Positions 14,887-21,741 of a DNA stretch of 50,581 nt are shown in pieces. The DNA is from Ilumatobacteraceae bacterium (lineage in GTDB: Bacteria; Actinomycetota; Acidimicrobiia; Acidimicrobiales; Ilumatobacteraceae): the NCBI GenBank assembly GCA_025463305.1, contig JAOBWK010000022.1:1-50581 (forward strand), given 5' to 3'. The notes below the pieces were generated by a model. The model had not been told where the DNA came from. It did not search any database and was given only the letters and a program-made list of their open reading frames with translations. The translations under genes were made by a program, and so were the position numbers. The first letter of the stretch is position 1; each line of letters starts with the position of its first letter.

Positions 14887-15693
14887 CTACTGGTTCCAGG
14901 TCGGGGTGTTGCTCGCCGCGCCGCCATCGGCCGTCGCGTACCGGGCGTCGGAGTGGAGCATCCCCGACGGTGTGCCGTCGGACGCCTTCGTCCAGATCCA
15001 GACCCGCCACATCAGCCGCTCGCCGGTGAACGGATCGCGGGAGTGGAGCGTGCGGTCGTTGTCGACGCAGACCACCTCGCCCGGCGCGAGCCGGAACCGC
15101 GTCGCGCTCACCCGATGCGCCTCGGTGACCTCGCTCCAGCGGCGCATCATCGCCCGATCGTGCTCCGGGTCGGTGCTGTCCGGTGCCGGAAGGATGAACC
15201 CCGGGCGGCGCACGACGCGTCGTCCGGATCCGCGCTGGTGCACGAGTGAGGCGACGAACGGGCGCATGTCCGGTTCGGTCTGGTCGATGGCCACCTCGGT
15301 GACGAAGTGGTGCAGCTCGGGATCGGTGCCGGCCAGCTCGTCGATCATCCGGTAGCCGTCGACGAGCACGGACTCACCGCCGGTGTCGCCGTCGATCGCG
15401 CACGACAGCAGGAAGTGATCGCAGGCGTGAGCCCCGTACGCGAAGCCGTCGGTGTGCAGCGGCAGCGCGACGTCGGGGCCGAACGGCTTGCGGTCACCCT
15501 CGCCGCCCTCGTGCACGCGCGCCGGCTCCGGCACCGCGAGGACCGACGAGCCGAAGATCGCGTGGGCAGCGGCCTGGGCGTCGTCGCCGGACGTGCCCCA
15601 GCCGGTGAGGATCGCGGCGCCGTCGCGCGCGACGAGGGCCGCGACCTCGGTGGGATCGTCGGATTGCTGCGGGACGATGGAGCAGTTGGTCAT
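14887..15693 (-). CDS. TauD/TfdA-family Fe(II)/2-oxoglutarate dioxygenase
   Basis: The product has 268 residues. The 2-His-1-carboxylate iron site is visible as LHTDGFAYG and the distal histidine in NDRTLHSRDPF; an arginine in RLMWRVWIW is positioned to bind 2-oxoglutarate. The family hydroxylates small molecules such as taurine, clavaminate precursors, amino acids or aryloxy acids, and the substrate here is unknown. It stands alone on the minus strand, convergent with dnaE2 and upstream of the convergently oriented end of the TetR gene region (both minus). The ATG at 15693 gives the usual family N-terminus. Confidence 0.87.
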   Translation of the reverse strand: MTNCSIVPQQSDDPTEVAALVARDGAAILTGWGTSGDDAQAAAHAIFGSSVLAVPEPARVHEGGEGDRKPFGPDVALPLHTDGFAYGAHACDHFLLSCAIDGDTGGESVLVDGYRMIDELAGTDPELHHFVTEVAIDQTEPDMRPFVASLVHQRGSGRRVVRRPGFILPAPDSTDPEHDRAMMRRWSEVTEAHRVSATRFRLAPGEVVCVDNDRTLHSRDPFTGERLMWRVWIWTKASDGTPSGMLHSDARYATADGGAASNTPTWNQ

Positions 15694-15730
15694 GCCGGCA
15701 ACCGTAGGCGCACGCCGTGAATGGAGCGTT

Positions 15731-16357
15731 TCACCGGCGTGACGTCGAGCGACGCGTGTGCGGCGTCGCGAAGCTGCGCAGGTAGCCGACGGCGGCGTCT
15801 GCCGCCGCCTGCATCGGCACGAGCGAGCGCGCCGTCTGCATCATCCCGGCGCCGCCCTGGATGGTGGCGAGCGTGGCCATCGCCAGCCGCTCGGCATCGG
15901 CATCGGCGCGGATCAGGCCGGCCCGTTGCATCGATTCGACACCGCTGCGGAGCGCACCCAGCCAGCCGGTGTAGAGCTCGGTGCCGGGGTCCGCACCATC
16001 GGCGCTCACGGCGCGCACCTGGCCGAGCGCGGCGACGGGGCAACCGTCGATGCGCTTCGCGTACTGCTCGACGATCAGCGCTGCCCAGGCGTCCCAGGCC
16101 TCCCACGAGTCGAGGTGATCGATCGCCGGCCGTTGGGCGTCGAGGATCCGGTGGGCCTCGCGGACCTTCACCGCACAGAGCAGCTCGGCCTTGCCGTCGG
16201 GGAAGTAGTGGAACAGCTGGCTCTTGCTGGTCTTCGTCGCGGCACGCACGTCGTCGAGGCTGAGCGCCGCGACGCCGCGCTCGACCACGAGCTGCGCCGT
16301 CGCCTGCAGTATCCGGTCCCGCGTCCGTTCGCCCTTCTCGGTCAGCACGAGACCCAT
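15731..16357 (-). CDS. TetR-family transcriptional repressor
   Basis: The product has 208 residues. The N-terminal TetR helix-turn-helix is clear: ERTRDRILQATAQLVVERG, then ALSLDDVRAATKTSKSQLFH and YFPDGKAELL. The C-terminal ligand domain is of the type with an RIDGCPVAALG segment, seen in YxaF/LmrA-like regulators. It is divergently transcribed from an SDR gene, and the shared region holds two copies of TGGAC-N6-GTCCA. I infer that it represses both itself and the SDR gene until a ligand, perhaps the SDR substrate, binds. The start ATG at 16357 is chosen because the HTH begins 8 residues later. Confidence 0.9.
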   Translation of the reverse strand: MGLVLTEKGERTRDRILQATAQLVVERGVAALSLDDVRAATKTSKSQLFHYFPDGKAELLCAVKVREAHRILDAQRPAIDHLDSWEAWDAWAALIVEQYAKRIDGCPVAALGQVRAVSADGADPGTELYTGWLGALRSGVESMQRAGLIRADADAERLAMATLATIQGGAGMMQTARSLVPMQAAADAAVGYLRSFATPHTRRSTSRR

Positions 16358-16379
16358 CCTATCTCGCTCGTGCACCGTC

Positions 16380-16395
16380 TGGACCGTAGAGTCCA
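16380..16395. promoter_or_regulatory. Operator 1 for the TetR regulator (TGGAC-N6-GTCCA)
   Basis: Perfect 5-bp inverted half-sites TGGAC and GTCCA separated by 6 bp (CGTAGA). It overlaps the probable -35 region of the SDR promoter. Confidence 0.75.
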
Positions 16396-16404
16396 ATCTC
16401 TGGC

Positions 16405-16410
16405 TATAGT
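16405..16410 (+). promoter_or_regulatory. -10 box (TATAGT) of the SDR promoter
   Basis: TATAGT lies between the two operators, with TGGACC at 16380-16385 as a possible -35 (spacer 19). Regulator bound at either operator would block it. Confidence 0.6.
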
Positions 16411-16411
16411 G

Positions 16412-16427
16412 TGGACCCGTCAGTCCA
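16412..16427. promoter_or_regulatory. Operator 2 for the TetR regulator (TGGAC-N6-GTCCA)
   Basis: The same half-sites as operator 1 with a different 6-bp centre (CCGTCA). Centres are 32 bp apart, about three helical turns, so two dimers would sit on the same face of the DNA. Confidence 0.75.
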
Positions 16428-16459
16428 TTCGGGGCGACCTGAACAACCAGGAGACCATC

Positions 16460-17251
16460 ATGAGCCAGCAACTCGCCGGCAGGATCGCACTCGTCACCGG
16501 CTCCACCAGCGGCATCGGCCGCGGCATTGCCGGCGCCCTCGCAGCCGACGGCGCACACGTCATCGTCACCGGTCGGCGCGAAGCGCTCGGCCGTGCCGCG
16601 GTCGACGAGATCCGCGCCGCCGGCGGGGCGGCCACGTACATCGGCGCCGACCTCGGTGGTGGCGCCGCAGCGGTCGAGCAGTTCACGACCGCGGTGCTCG
16701 ATGCGGCCGAGGCGGCCTCGACCGACGGCGCTCGCCGCGTCGACATCCTCGTCAACAACGCGGCCTACCTCGTCGGTGGCGCGCCGACCGTCGGCACGGA
16801 TCCGGCCGTGATCGACGCTGCGCTGGCGGTGAACGTCGCCGTGCCGTTCCTCGTCACCGCCGCCCTCGTGCCGGCGATGATCGATCACGGCAGCGGCGTG
16901 GTGATCAACGTCGGCTCGATCAACGGCGTCACCGGGATGAAAGGAGCTGCGCTCTACGGAGCGACGAAGTCGGCGATCCACTCGCTGACGAAGTCGTGGG
17001 CGGCGGAGTTCGGGCCGCTCGGCGTGCGCGTCAACACGATCGCGCCGGGCCTGACCGAGGTCGAGTGGAGCGTGCCGATCCGTGGCTTCCTCGATCAGCT
17101 GGTTGCAGGCGTGCCGAGCGGCCGCCTCTCGAAGGTGGCCGAGATCGGTGCGGTCGCGGTGTTCCTCGCCGGCGACGCGGCGACGAACATCCACGGCGCG
17201 ACGATCCCCGTCGATGGCGGGATGGCGAGCATCTTCGGCGCGGTCCGCTGA
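16460..17251 (+). CDS. Short-chain dehydrogenase/reductase (SDR) under TetR control
   Basis: The product has 263 residues and is a classical SDR: the nucleotide motif TGSTSGIG near residue 14, NNAAY, the catalytic serine in NVGSINGV, and YGATK for the Tyr/Lys pair. The C-terminus ends with IHGATIPVDGGM, the usual substrate-loop and cap sequence. It oxidises or reduces an unknown alcohol or ketone with NAD(P). It is preceded by AGGAG 5 nt before the ATG at 16460, unlike the leaderless genes nearby. Divergence from the TetR gene and the two operators between them indicate induction by a small molecule. Confidence 0.9.
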   Translation: MSQQLAGRIALVTGSTSGIGRGIAGALAADGAHVIVTGRREALGRAAVDEIRAAGGAATYIGADLGGGAAAVEQFTTAVLDAAEAASTDGARRVDILVNNAAYLVGGAPTVGTDPAVIDAALAVNVAVPFLVTAALVPAMIDHGSGVVINVGSINGVTGMKGAALYGATKSAIHSLTKSWAAEFGPLGVRVNTIAPGLTEVEWSVPIRGFLDQLVAGVPSGRLSKVAEIGAVAVFLAGDAATNIHGATIPVDGGMASIFGAVR

Positions 17252-17323
17252 GAGCGACCGAGCGGTGAGCCCCGGGATGGATCGCGCCCACGGGGTGATG
17301 TCGTCCCGCTCAGCGAGACGAAC

Positions 17324-17338
17324 TCGCCCTCTGGGCGA
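17324..17338. terminator. Hairpin between convergent genes
   Basis: TCGCCC/GGGCGA with a 3-nt loop lies between the converging ends of the SDR (plus) and Nudix (minus) genes. There is no U-tract, so this is at best an intrinsic terminator of the U-less kind. Confidence 0.3.
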
Positions 17339-17392
17339 ACTCCGTCCCAATGGGGCGGCCGGGCGCGTGGGGCGGTCGGGGGTCGAGGGCGA

Positions 17393-17902
17393 TCAGGCCT
17401 CCTCGTCGACCTGCCAGGGGTCGGCGGGTGGGCCGCCGTCGCGCAGCATCGTCAGCAGCTCGACGAGCGCGCGCGGCGCGGTGATCACGTCGGCGGCGCG
17501 CAGATCGTCGAGCGTCCACCAGCGGAGCTCCATCAGGTACTCGGCGTTCAGCTGCTCCCAGCTGAACGCGGGCGTCGGCTCGAACACGTCGGCCACGCGC
17601 ACGAGGTAGCAGCGCTCGTGCTGGCCGTCGAACTGCCCGTTGATGAACGGGAAGACGTGCAGCCGGTCCCACAGCGCCGGCCCGATCTCGGGATCGGCGA
17701 GGCCGACCTCCTCGAGCAGCTCGCGCCGCAGCGCGTCCTCGTGGGTCTCACCGGGATCGATGCCGCCGCCGGGCGTGGCCCACACGGTGCGCGCCGGGAA
17801 ATCGAAGCGCACCAGCAGCACGCGGCCATCCGGGGCCATCACCAGCGCGCGTGCCGCCTCGCGGATCCGCAGGTCGGCGGCAGACGCCTCGTCGCGGTTC
17901 AC
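17393..17902 (-). CDS. Nudix hydrolase (second copy)
   Basis: The product has 169 residues. The Nudix box begins as GGGIDPGETHEDALRRELLE and continues EVGL, fully matching GX5EX7REUXEEXGU. Strands before and after (ARALVMAPDGRVLLVRFDF; ERCYLVRVADVFEPTPAF) are typical. Sequence around ELRWWTLDDLRAADVI resembles actinobacterial MutT-like proteins; the substrate is unknown. The start is a GTG at 17902 that overlaps the stop of the upstream DUF3039 gene (GTGA), so translation is coupled. It is the last gene of a three-gene minus-strand operon. Confidence 0.88.
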   Translation of the reverse strand: MNRDEASAADLRIREAARALVMAPDGRVLLVRFDFPARTVWATPGGGIDPGETHEDALRRELLEEVGLADPEIGPALWDRLHVFPFINGQFDGQHERCYLVRVADVFEPTPAFSWEQLNAEYLMELRWWTLDDLRAADVITAPRALVELLTMLRDGGPPADPWQVDEEA

Positions 17903-18186
17903 TCGTTCGGTGCGTCGTGCAGGCCGTCGTTGAAGGCCTTGTACATCTCGTAGATGCCCTTGCACTTCTCGCACACGGGGAGCTGCTTGGGGTCACGTGA
18001 CGGCACCCAGACGTGGCCGCACAGCGCCTCGATCGGCGTGCCGTAGATGCGCGCCTCGAGCACCTTGGCCGCCGCCGACTCGCCCGGATCGGTCTTGACG
18101 ATGTGCGCGACCGCCGGCTCGCCGGTCTGCAGTTCCTCGTCGAGCTGGGGGATCGTCTCGCCGGGCAGCGTCTGGACCTGTGACAT
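17899..18186 (-). CDS. DUF3039 family small zinc-ribbon-like protein
   Basis: The product has 95 residues. It matches the actinobacterial DUF3039 pattern: an N-terminal acidic region, HIVKTDPGESAAAKVLEARI, ALCGHVWVPSRDPKQLPVCE and CEKCKGIYEMYK. One cysteine in CGHVW and two in CEKC suggest a metal site. Its role is unknown; in relatives it lies near DNA-metabolism and helicase genes. It starts 8 nt after the ASCH-domain gene and its stop overlaps the next Nudix start, so the three genes form an operon. Confidence 0.85.
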   Translation of the reverse strand: MSQVQTLPGETIPQLDEELQTGEPAVAHIVKTDPGESAAAKVLEARIYGTPIEALCGHVWVPSRDPKQLPVCEKCKGIYEMYKAFNDGLHDAPNE

Positions 18187-18194
18187 GGCTCCAG

Positions 18195-18767
18195 TCAACC
18201 ACTCATGAAGGCCTCGCCGAGCGGCGACAGGCGGTAGCCGACCTCGAGGCTCTCGGTGAGGCCGAGCTCTTTCAGCTTGCGGACGTTGATCTTGAACGCC
18301 GGACGATCGTGGCCGAGCTGGCGGGCGAGCGCGGTCGAGACCATGCCGGGATAGGTGGCGATCAGCCGCAACGTCTTCGCGGTCCAGGGCCCGCCCTTGC
18401 TCGCCCGGTCCATCCGGTCGAGGCGCTGCTGGATGGACAATCGCGCCTCGGGATCGAGCTCGGCGACCGAGCGACGCTCGACCCGATCGTCGGCGCCGAC
18501 GTGATGGAACTCGATCCGCCAGACCGGCGAGTCGATTGGCACGCCGAGACGCTCGAGCACGGCGGTCGCCGATGCCGCGCCGGACTGCTGGGCCTCGGCG
18601 TCGGTGATGTCGGACACGTTGATCACGCGCACGTCGTCGATCTCGATGAGCTCCCCGAAGATGCGGTGTCGCCCGCCCGCCTTGGCCTGGGCGCGCTTCC
18701 AGTCGCGGAACGTCAGCGTGATCGAGCCGTCGACGATCCCCGGCATCGCATCGAGGGTGAACTTCAT
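18195..18767 (-). CDS. ASCH-like domain protein with C-terminal winged helix
   Basis: The product has about 190 residues. Residues 1-60 resemble an ASCH/PUA-like RNA- or nucleotide-binding domain (PGIVDGSITLTFRDWKRAQA, then GGRHRIFGELIEIDDVRV). A middle segment (WRIEFHHVG) follows, then a C-terminal helical region (RLIATYPGMVSTALARQLGH, then INVRKLKELGLTESL) that reads as a winged helix. ASCH domains are proposed to bind modified bases or RNA, and a regulatory or RNA-binding role is inferred. ATG at 18767 is chosen; an upstream in-frame GTG lies at 18785. It heads the operon with DUF3039 and Nudix and is divergent from the FmdB-type gene. Confidence 0.65.
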   Translation of the reverse strand: MKFTLDAMPGIVDGSITLTFRDWKRAQAKAGGRHRIFGELIEIDDVRVINVSDITDAEAQQSGAASATAVLERLGVPIDSPVWRIEFHHVGADDRVERRSVAELDPEARLSIQQRLDRMDRASKGGPWTAKTLRLIATYPGMVSTALARQLGHDRPAFKINVRKLKELGLTESLEVGYRLSPLGEAFMSG

Positions 18768-18795
18768 CGCTCGATTCTCTCGCACGCGTTGGGGC

Positions 18796-18801
18796 TAACG
18801 T
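18796..18801 (+). promoter_or_regulatory. -10 box (TAACGT) of the FmdB-type gene
   Basis: TAACGT ends 6 nt before the GTG start at 18808 with no Shine-Dalgarno between them, which indicates a leaderless transcript. Confidence 0.55.
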
Positions 18802-18807
18802 GCACCC

Positions 18808-19038
18808 GTGCCGCTCTACGAGTTCCGCTGCAAGACCTGCGACGACACCTTCGAGGTGCGCCGATCGATGTCCGAATCCGACCTGCCGGCCCCGTGCCCG
18901 TCGGGGCACGAGAACACGGCCCGCCTGCTGTCCGTCTTCGCCAGCGTCGGCGGCGGCACCGGCGGATCCGCCGGTCCGGCACCGAGCATGCCCAGCACGG
19001 GCGGCGGCTGCGGCTCGGCGTGCGGCTGCCACCACTGA
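18808..19038 (+). CDS. FmdB-family zinc-ribbon protein
   Basis: The product has 76 residues. It begins with the hallmark PLYEFRCKTCDDTFEVRRSM: CxxC, then a second ligand pair in PCPSGH. After a Gly/Ser-rich linker it ends with CGSACGCHH, a Cys/His cluster often seen at the end of these proteins. The family is widespread and poorly understood; the name comes from a gene near formamidase and does not imply that activity. The GTG start follows a TAACGT -10 box by 6 nt. It is divergent from the ASCH gene, with 40 nt between starts. Confidence 0.88.
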   Translation: MPLYEFRCKTCDDTFEVRRSMSESDLPAPCPSGHENTARLLSVFASVGGGTGGSAGPAPSMPSTGGGCGSACGCHH

Positions 19039-19091
19039 CCCCGAGAATCGCCTGACCCCGAGAATCGCTTGGCAAAGCGCGAGACCGGGCG

Positions 19092-19097
19092 TACAGT
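19092..19097 (+). promoter_or_regulatory. -10 box (TACAGT) upstream of the malic-enzyme leader
   Basis: TACAGT ends 7 nt before a GTG that opens a 43-codon reading frame. The transcript would start at about 19104 and give a leader of about 215 nt before the malic enzyme. Confidence 0.5.
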
Positions 19098-19104
19098 GCA
19101 CGAC

Positions 19105-19236
19105 GTGATCGCCGTTCTCGTCGCCGTGCTTGCTGCCACCGCAGCATCCATCGCCGCCGCGGCAGCACGCGTACCCGTGGCCGTTCCCGCAGTGATTCGC
19201 AGCGGGCGTGGCGTTCGGGTCGACCGCTCACGTTGA
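19105..19236 (+). CDS. Possible 43-residue leader peptide before the malic enzyme
   Basis: A GTG placed 7 nt after a TACAGT -10 box opens a 43-codon frame ending in TGA. The peptide starts hydrophobic (VIAVLVAVLAATAASIAAAA) and ends basic. It resembles a small membrane peptide or an upstream leader frame. No homologue is recognised. Its stop lies 26 nt before the hairpin pair in the malic-enzyme leader, a position that would let translation influence that RNA fold. It may also be a chance frame in high-GC DNA. Confidence 0.35.
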   Translation: MIAVLVAVLAATAASIAAAAARVPVAVPAVIRSGRGVRVDRSR

Positions 19237-19262
19237 GCGATCGATAGTCCCTGCTCCACCCC

Positions 19263-19309
19263 GCCGTCTCGGCTGCGGGTGTCGTAGCCGAGACGGCACT
19301 GCCGTCTCG
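19263..19309 (+). promoter_or_regulatory. Leader RNA with two mutually exclusive hairpins, next to the malic-enzyme ribosome-binding site
   Basis: Segment A (19263-19274, GCCGTCTCGGCT) is a perfect 12-bp complement of segment B (19286-19297). Segment C (19301-19309, GCCGTCTCG) repeats the first nine bases of A and can also pair with B across a 3-nt loop. C abuts the GAGGA ribosome-binding site, which is followed by ATG at 19319. A:B pairing leaves the site free; B:C pairing stacks against it. This is the geometry of an attenuator or translational switch. The ligand or trigger is unknown. Confidence 0.55.
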
Positions 19310-19318
19310 AGGAATGCC

Positions 19319-20758
19319 ATGAAGAACATCACGACCACTGGCGACCGTCCGTCGCCGGAACCGGCCACGCTGCCGACACAGCCCTCGGCGGGCTTCGCGC
19401 TGCGTCTCGACATCGCCGTGGACGGGGCAGCCGGAGCAGCCGACCTCGTGCGCGCCGTGTTCGCGACGGGCGCCGACATCCGCTCGATGGAGACCGCTGC
19501 CGACGGCACCCGCTCGATGACGGTGGCGTGCGCGGACCTCGCCCAGCAGGACGCCGTTCGCGCCGCGGTGGGCACCTCGCCCGGGGCCAGGGCCAGGTCG
19601 TTGGTCGACGCCACGTTCGAGCTGCATCGCGGTGGCAAGATCGCCGTGACACCGCGTGCCGAGGTGCGCAATGCCGACGAGCTGGCGATGGCCTACACGC
19701 CCGGCGTCGGTCGCGTCTCGGCGGCGATCGCGGTCGACGACTCGTTGTCCTGGACCTACACCGGCCGCAGCAACGCAGTGGCCGTCCTCTCCGACGGCTC
19801 GGCCGTGCTCGGCTTGGGCAACATCGGTCCGAAGGCGGCGATGCCGGTGATGGAGGGCAAGGCCGTGCTGTTCAAGCAGTTCGCCGGCATCGACGCCTAC
19901 CCGCTCTGCATCGACGCGACATCCGTCGACGAGATCGTGGCCGTCGCGAAGGCGATCGCGCCGTCGTTCGGGGGCATCAACCTCGAGGACATCGCCGCGC
20001 CGATGTGCTTCGAGGTCGAGGAGCGGCTGCAGGCCGAGCTCGACATCCCGGTGTTCCACGACGATCAGCACGGCACAGCGATCGTGGTCCTCGCCGCGCT
20101 GCAGAACGCGGCGAAGGCCGTCGGCAAGTCGTTGGCCGAGATGACGGTCGTCATCGTCGGCACCGGCGCCGCCGGCCTGGCCTGCGGCAAGTTGCTGCGC
20201 AGCGTCGGCGTCGTCGACCTGATCGGTGTCGATCGCGAGGGCATCCTCCACGAATCGGTGCTCGACGAGCACAGCTCGTGCGCGAAGTGGTGGTTCGCGA
20301 CCGAGGCCAACCGCGACCGCCGCACCGGCACGATCGCCGAGGCGTTGAAGGGTGCCGACGCGCTCGTCGGCCTCAGTGGTCCCGGCGTGATCGAGGCGCA
20401 GTGGCTGGAGCACATGGCCGACGACGCGATCGTGTGCGCGATGGCCAACCCGATCCCGGAGGTCATGCCCGAGCAGGTGCCCGCGAACGTGGCCGTCATG
20501 GCCACCGGGCGCAGTGATTACCCGAACCAGATCAACAACGTGCTCGCCTTCCCCGGGGTGTTCCGCGGGATGCTCGACGTGCGCGCCACGATGTGCACGG
20601 AGTCGATGAAGTTGGCGGCCGCCGCGGCACTCGCCGCGATGGTGCCCTCGCCGACCACGACCCGGATCCTGCCGAGCGTGTTCGATCCGGGCGTGGCCGA
20701 GGCCGTGGCCGGCGCCGTCGCCGCGGCCGCCACAGCAGCGGGCTGCATCCGTCGCTGA
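19319..20758 (+). CDS. NAD(P)-dependent malic enzyme with N-terminal ACT-like domain
   Basis: The product has 479 residues. Residues about 25-100 look like an ACT-type regulatory domain ([20 protein letters not shown]). The catalytic part shows AYTPGVGRV (catalytic Tyr), [20 protein letters not shown] (catalytic Lys), the metal ligands in NLEDIAAP and HDDQHGTA, the Rossmann motif GTGAAG, and [12 protein letters not shown]. It decarboxylates malate to pyruvate, linking the TCA cycle to pyruvate and reducing power. ACT-like domains bind amino acids or similar effectors, which suggests allosteric control. ATG at 19319 is preceded by GAGGA. The leader holds a hairpin pair that could control initiation. 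Confidence 0.93.
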   Translation: MKNITTTGDRPSPEPATLPTQPSAGFALRLDIAVDGAAGAADLVRAVFATGADIRSMETAADGTRSMTVACADLAQQDAVRAAVGTSPGARARSLVDATFELHRGGKIAVTPRAEVRNADELAMAYTPGVGRVSAAIAVDDSLSWTYTGRSNAVAVLSDGSAVLGLGNIGPKAAMPVMEGKAVLFKQFAGIDAYPLCIDATSVDEIVAVAKAIAPSFGGINLEDIAAPMCFEVEERLQAELDIPVFHDDQHGTAIVVLAALQNAAKAVGKSLAEMTVVIVGTGAAGLACGKLLRSVGVVDLIGVDREGILHESVLDEHSSCAKWWFATEANRDRRTGTIAEALKGADALVGLSGPGVIEAQWLEHMADDAIVCAMANPIPEVMPEQVPANVAVMATGRSDYPNQINNVLAFPGVFRGMLDVRATMCTESMKLAAAAALAAMVPSPTTTRILPSVFDPGVAEAVAGAVAAAATAAGCIRR

Positions 20759-20805
20759 GCGGACCGGTCGCGGCAGCCGACGGGCCGACCCGGCGGGGCG
20801 CATCG

Positions 20806-21246
20806 TCATCGGCTGCACGGCCACCGCGACGGCATGCCGAGCAGCTCGCGTGGGCTGAACGTGCCGTGGCGACCGATGACGAACCAATCGACGAGCACCA
20901 GTCCGTTCTCGGCGACGACATCGGAGGCCTCGAGCCACAGATCGTCGTCGCCGGGCTCGGGCCCGCCGCCCGGACGCACGGTGGCGAGCACGAGGCCGCA
21001 CACCTCGGGGCTGGAGCCGCCGGCGAGCGACATCGCGTCCGCCACGTCGACCACCGCGAACGGATCCTCGGTGTCGGTGACCGTGACGAGCGTGGACCCG
21101 CAGTCGTGCTCGTCGAGGAACATCGCGAGCGTCTCGGCCCGCAACGGCCGGCTGATCTGCGCGCTGAACAATGCCAACGCGGTGTCGATGGACTGGATGG
21201 GATCGTGGCGGGCACGAGGCACCCGACCGTGAGATGAAACTGCCAT
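20806..21246 (-). CDS. Degenerate RadC/JAB-like domain protein
   Basis: The product has 146 residues. The C-terminal half aligns in pattern with the JAB domain of RadC: GPEPGDDDLWLEASDVVAEN corresponds to the DPTPSxED segment and helix, and LVLVDWFVIGRHGTFSPREL to the strand ending in HLIIG. The metal-binding HxHPSG of RadC is replaced here by TVRPGGG, so both histidines are lost. The N-terminal half (ALALFSAQISRPLRAETLAM) also fits RadC's strand-helix order. RadC itself is of uncertain function. This protein is inferred to be non-catalytic. ATG at 21246 has a GGGGG run 6-7 nt upstream. It is convergent with the malic enzyme. Confidence 0.55.
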   Translation of the reverse strand: MAVSSHGRVPRARHDPIQSIDTALALFSAQISRPLRAETLAMFLDEHDCGSTLVTVTDTEDPFAVVDVADAMSLAGGSSPEVCGLVLATVRPGGGPEPGDDDLWLEASDVVAENGLVLVDWFVIGRHGTFSPRELLGMPSRWPCSR

Positions 21247-21337
21247 GGGAAGCCCCCGATGTCGTGAGATCGCGGGGGAAGGTCGTTGGGACCGACCGTA
21301 CCGGAGGGGTGTTGCAGTCGTCGCCGGACCTCGCCAC

Positions 21338-21343
21338 TACGGT
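21338..21343 (+). promoter_or_regulatory. -10 box (TACGGT) of the ArsC-like gene
   Basis: TACGGT ends 6 nt before the ATG at 21350. No Shine-Dalgarno is present, which suggests a leaderless transcript. Confidence 0.5.
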
Positions 21344-21349
21344 GACGAC

Positions 21350-21709
21350 ATGGCCGACGTCACGATCTACCACAACCCGAACTGCAACTCCTCGACCAAC
21401 GCCGTGCGCATCGCCGAAGAGCTCGGCGTCGACGCCGAGATCGTGCTCTACCTGAAGACGCCACCCGACGCAGCGACGCTGCGCTCGATCATCGCCAAGC
21501 TCGAGGATCCGGTCACCGATCTCGTGCGGCGCGATGCGAACTTCGCCAAGCTCGGCCTCACCGACGCCGACGTCGCCACCGAGGACCAGGTCGTGGAGAT
21601 GATCGGCAAGCACAAGGCGCTGCTGCAGCGTCCGCTCGTCGTCACCAAGGACGTCGCGCTGATCGGCCGCCCGAAGGACCGCGTCACCGCGCTGCTCAGC
21701 AAGGCCTGA
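21350..21709 (+). CDS. ArsC/Spx-family thioredoxin-fold protein (arsenate reductase-like)
   Basis: The product has 119 residues. It has the ArsC hallmarks: IYHNPNCNSSTNAVRIAEEL with a single active cysteine at C12 in a NPxCxxS context, LYLKTPPDAATLRSIIAKLE, and the phosphate-binding RPLVVTKD. Classical glutaredoxin-coupled arsenate reductases have this length and motif. The usual NPxCxxSR is NPNCNSST, so the arginine after the serine is a threonine, and no arsenic resistance genes lie nearby. It may be a general thiol oxidoreductase. It is divergent from the RadC-like gene. Confidence 0.85.
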   Translation: MADVTIYHNPNCNSSTNAVRIAEELGVDAEIVLYLKTPPDAATLRSIIAKLEDPVTDLVRRDANFAKLGLTDADVATEDQVVEMIGKHKALLQRPLVVTKDVALIGRPKDRVTALLSKA

Positions 21710-21741
21710 CCAGCGAGCCGGGCCGCGTCAGCCGTCCTGCG

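Noticed and set aside
18808..19038. Formamidase-associated role for the FmdB-type zinc ribbon
   Set aside because: The family name is historical, and no amidase gene is nearby; the motif supports only a zinc-ribbon call.
21350..21709. Arsenic resistance locus
   Set aside because: Only an ArsC-like thioredoxin-fold gene is present. No arsR, arsB/acr3 or arsM is nearby, and the NPxCxxSR motif is altered.
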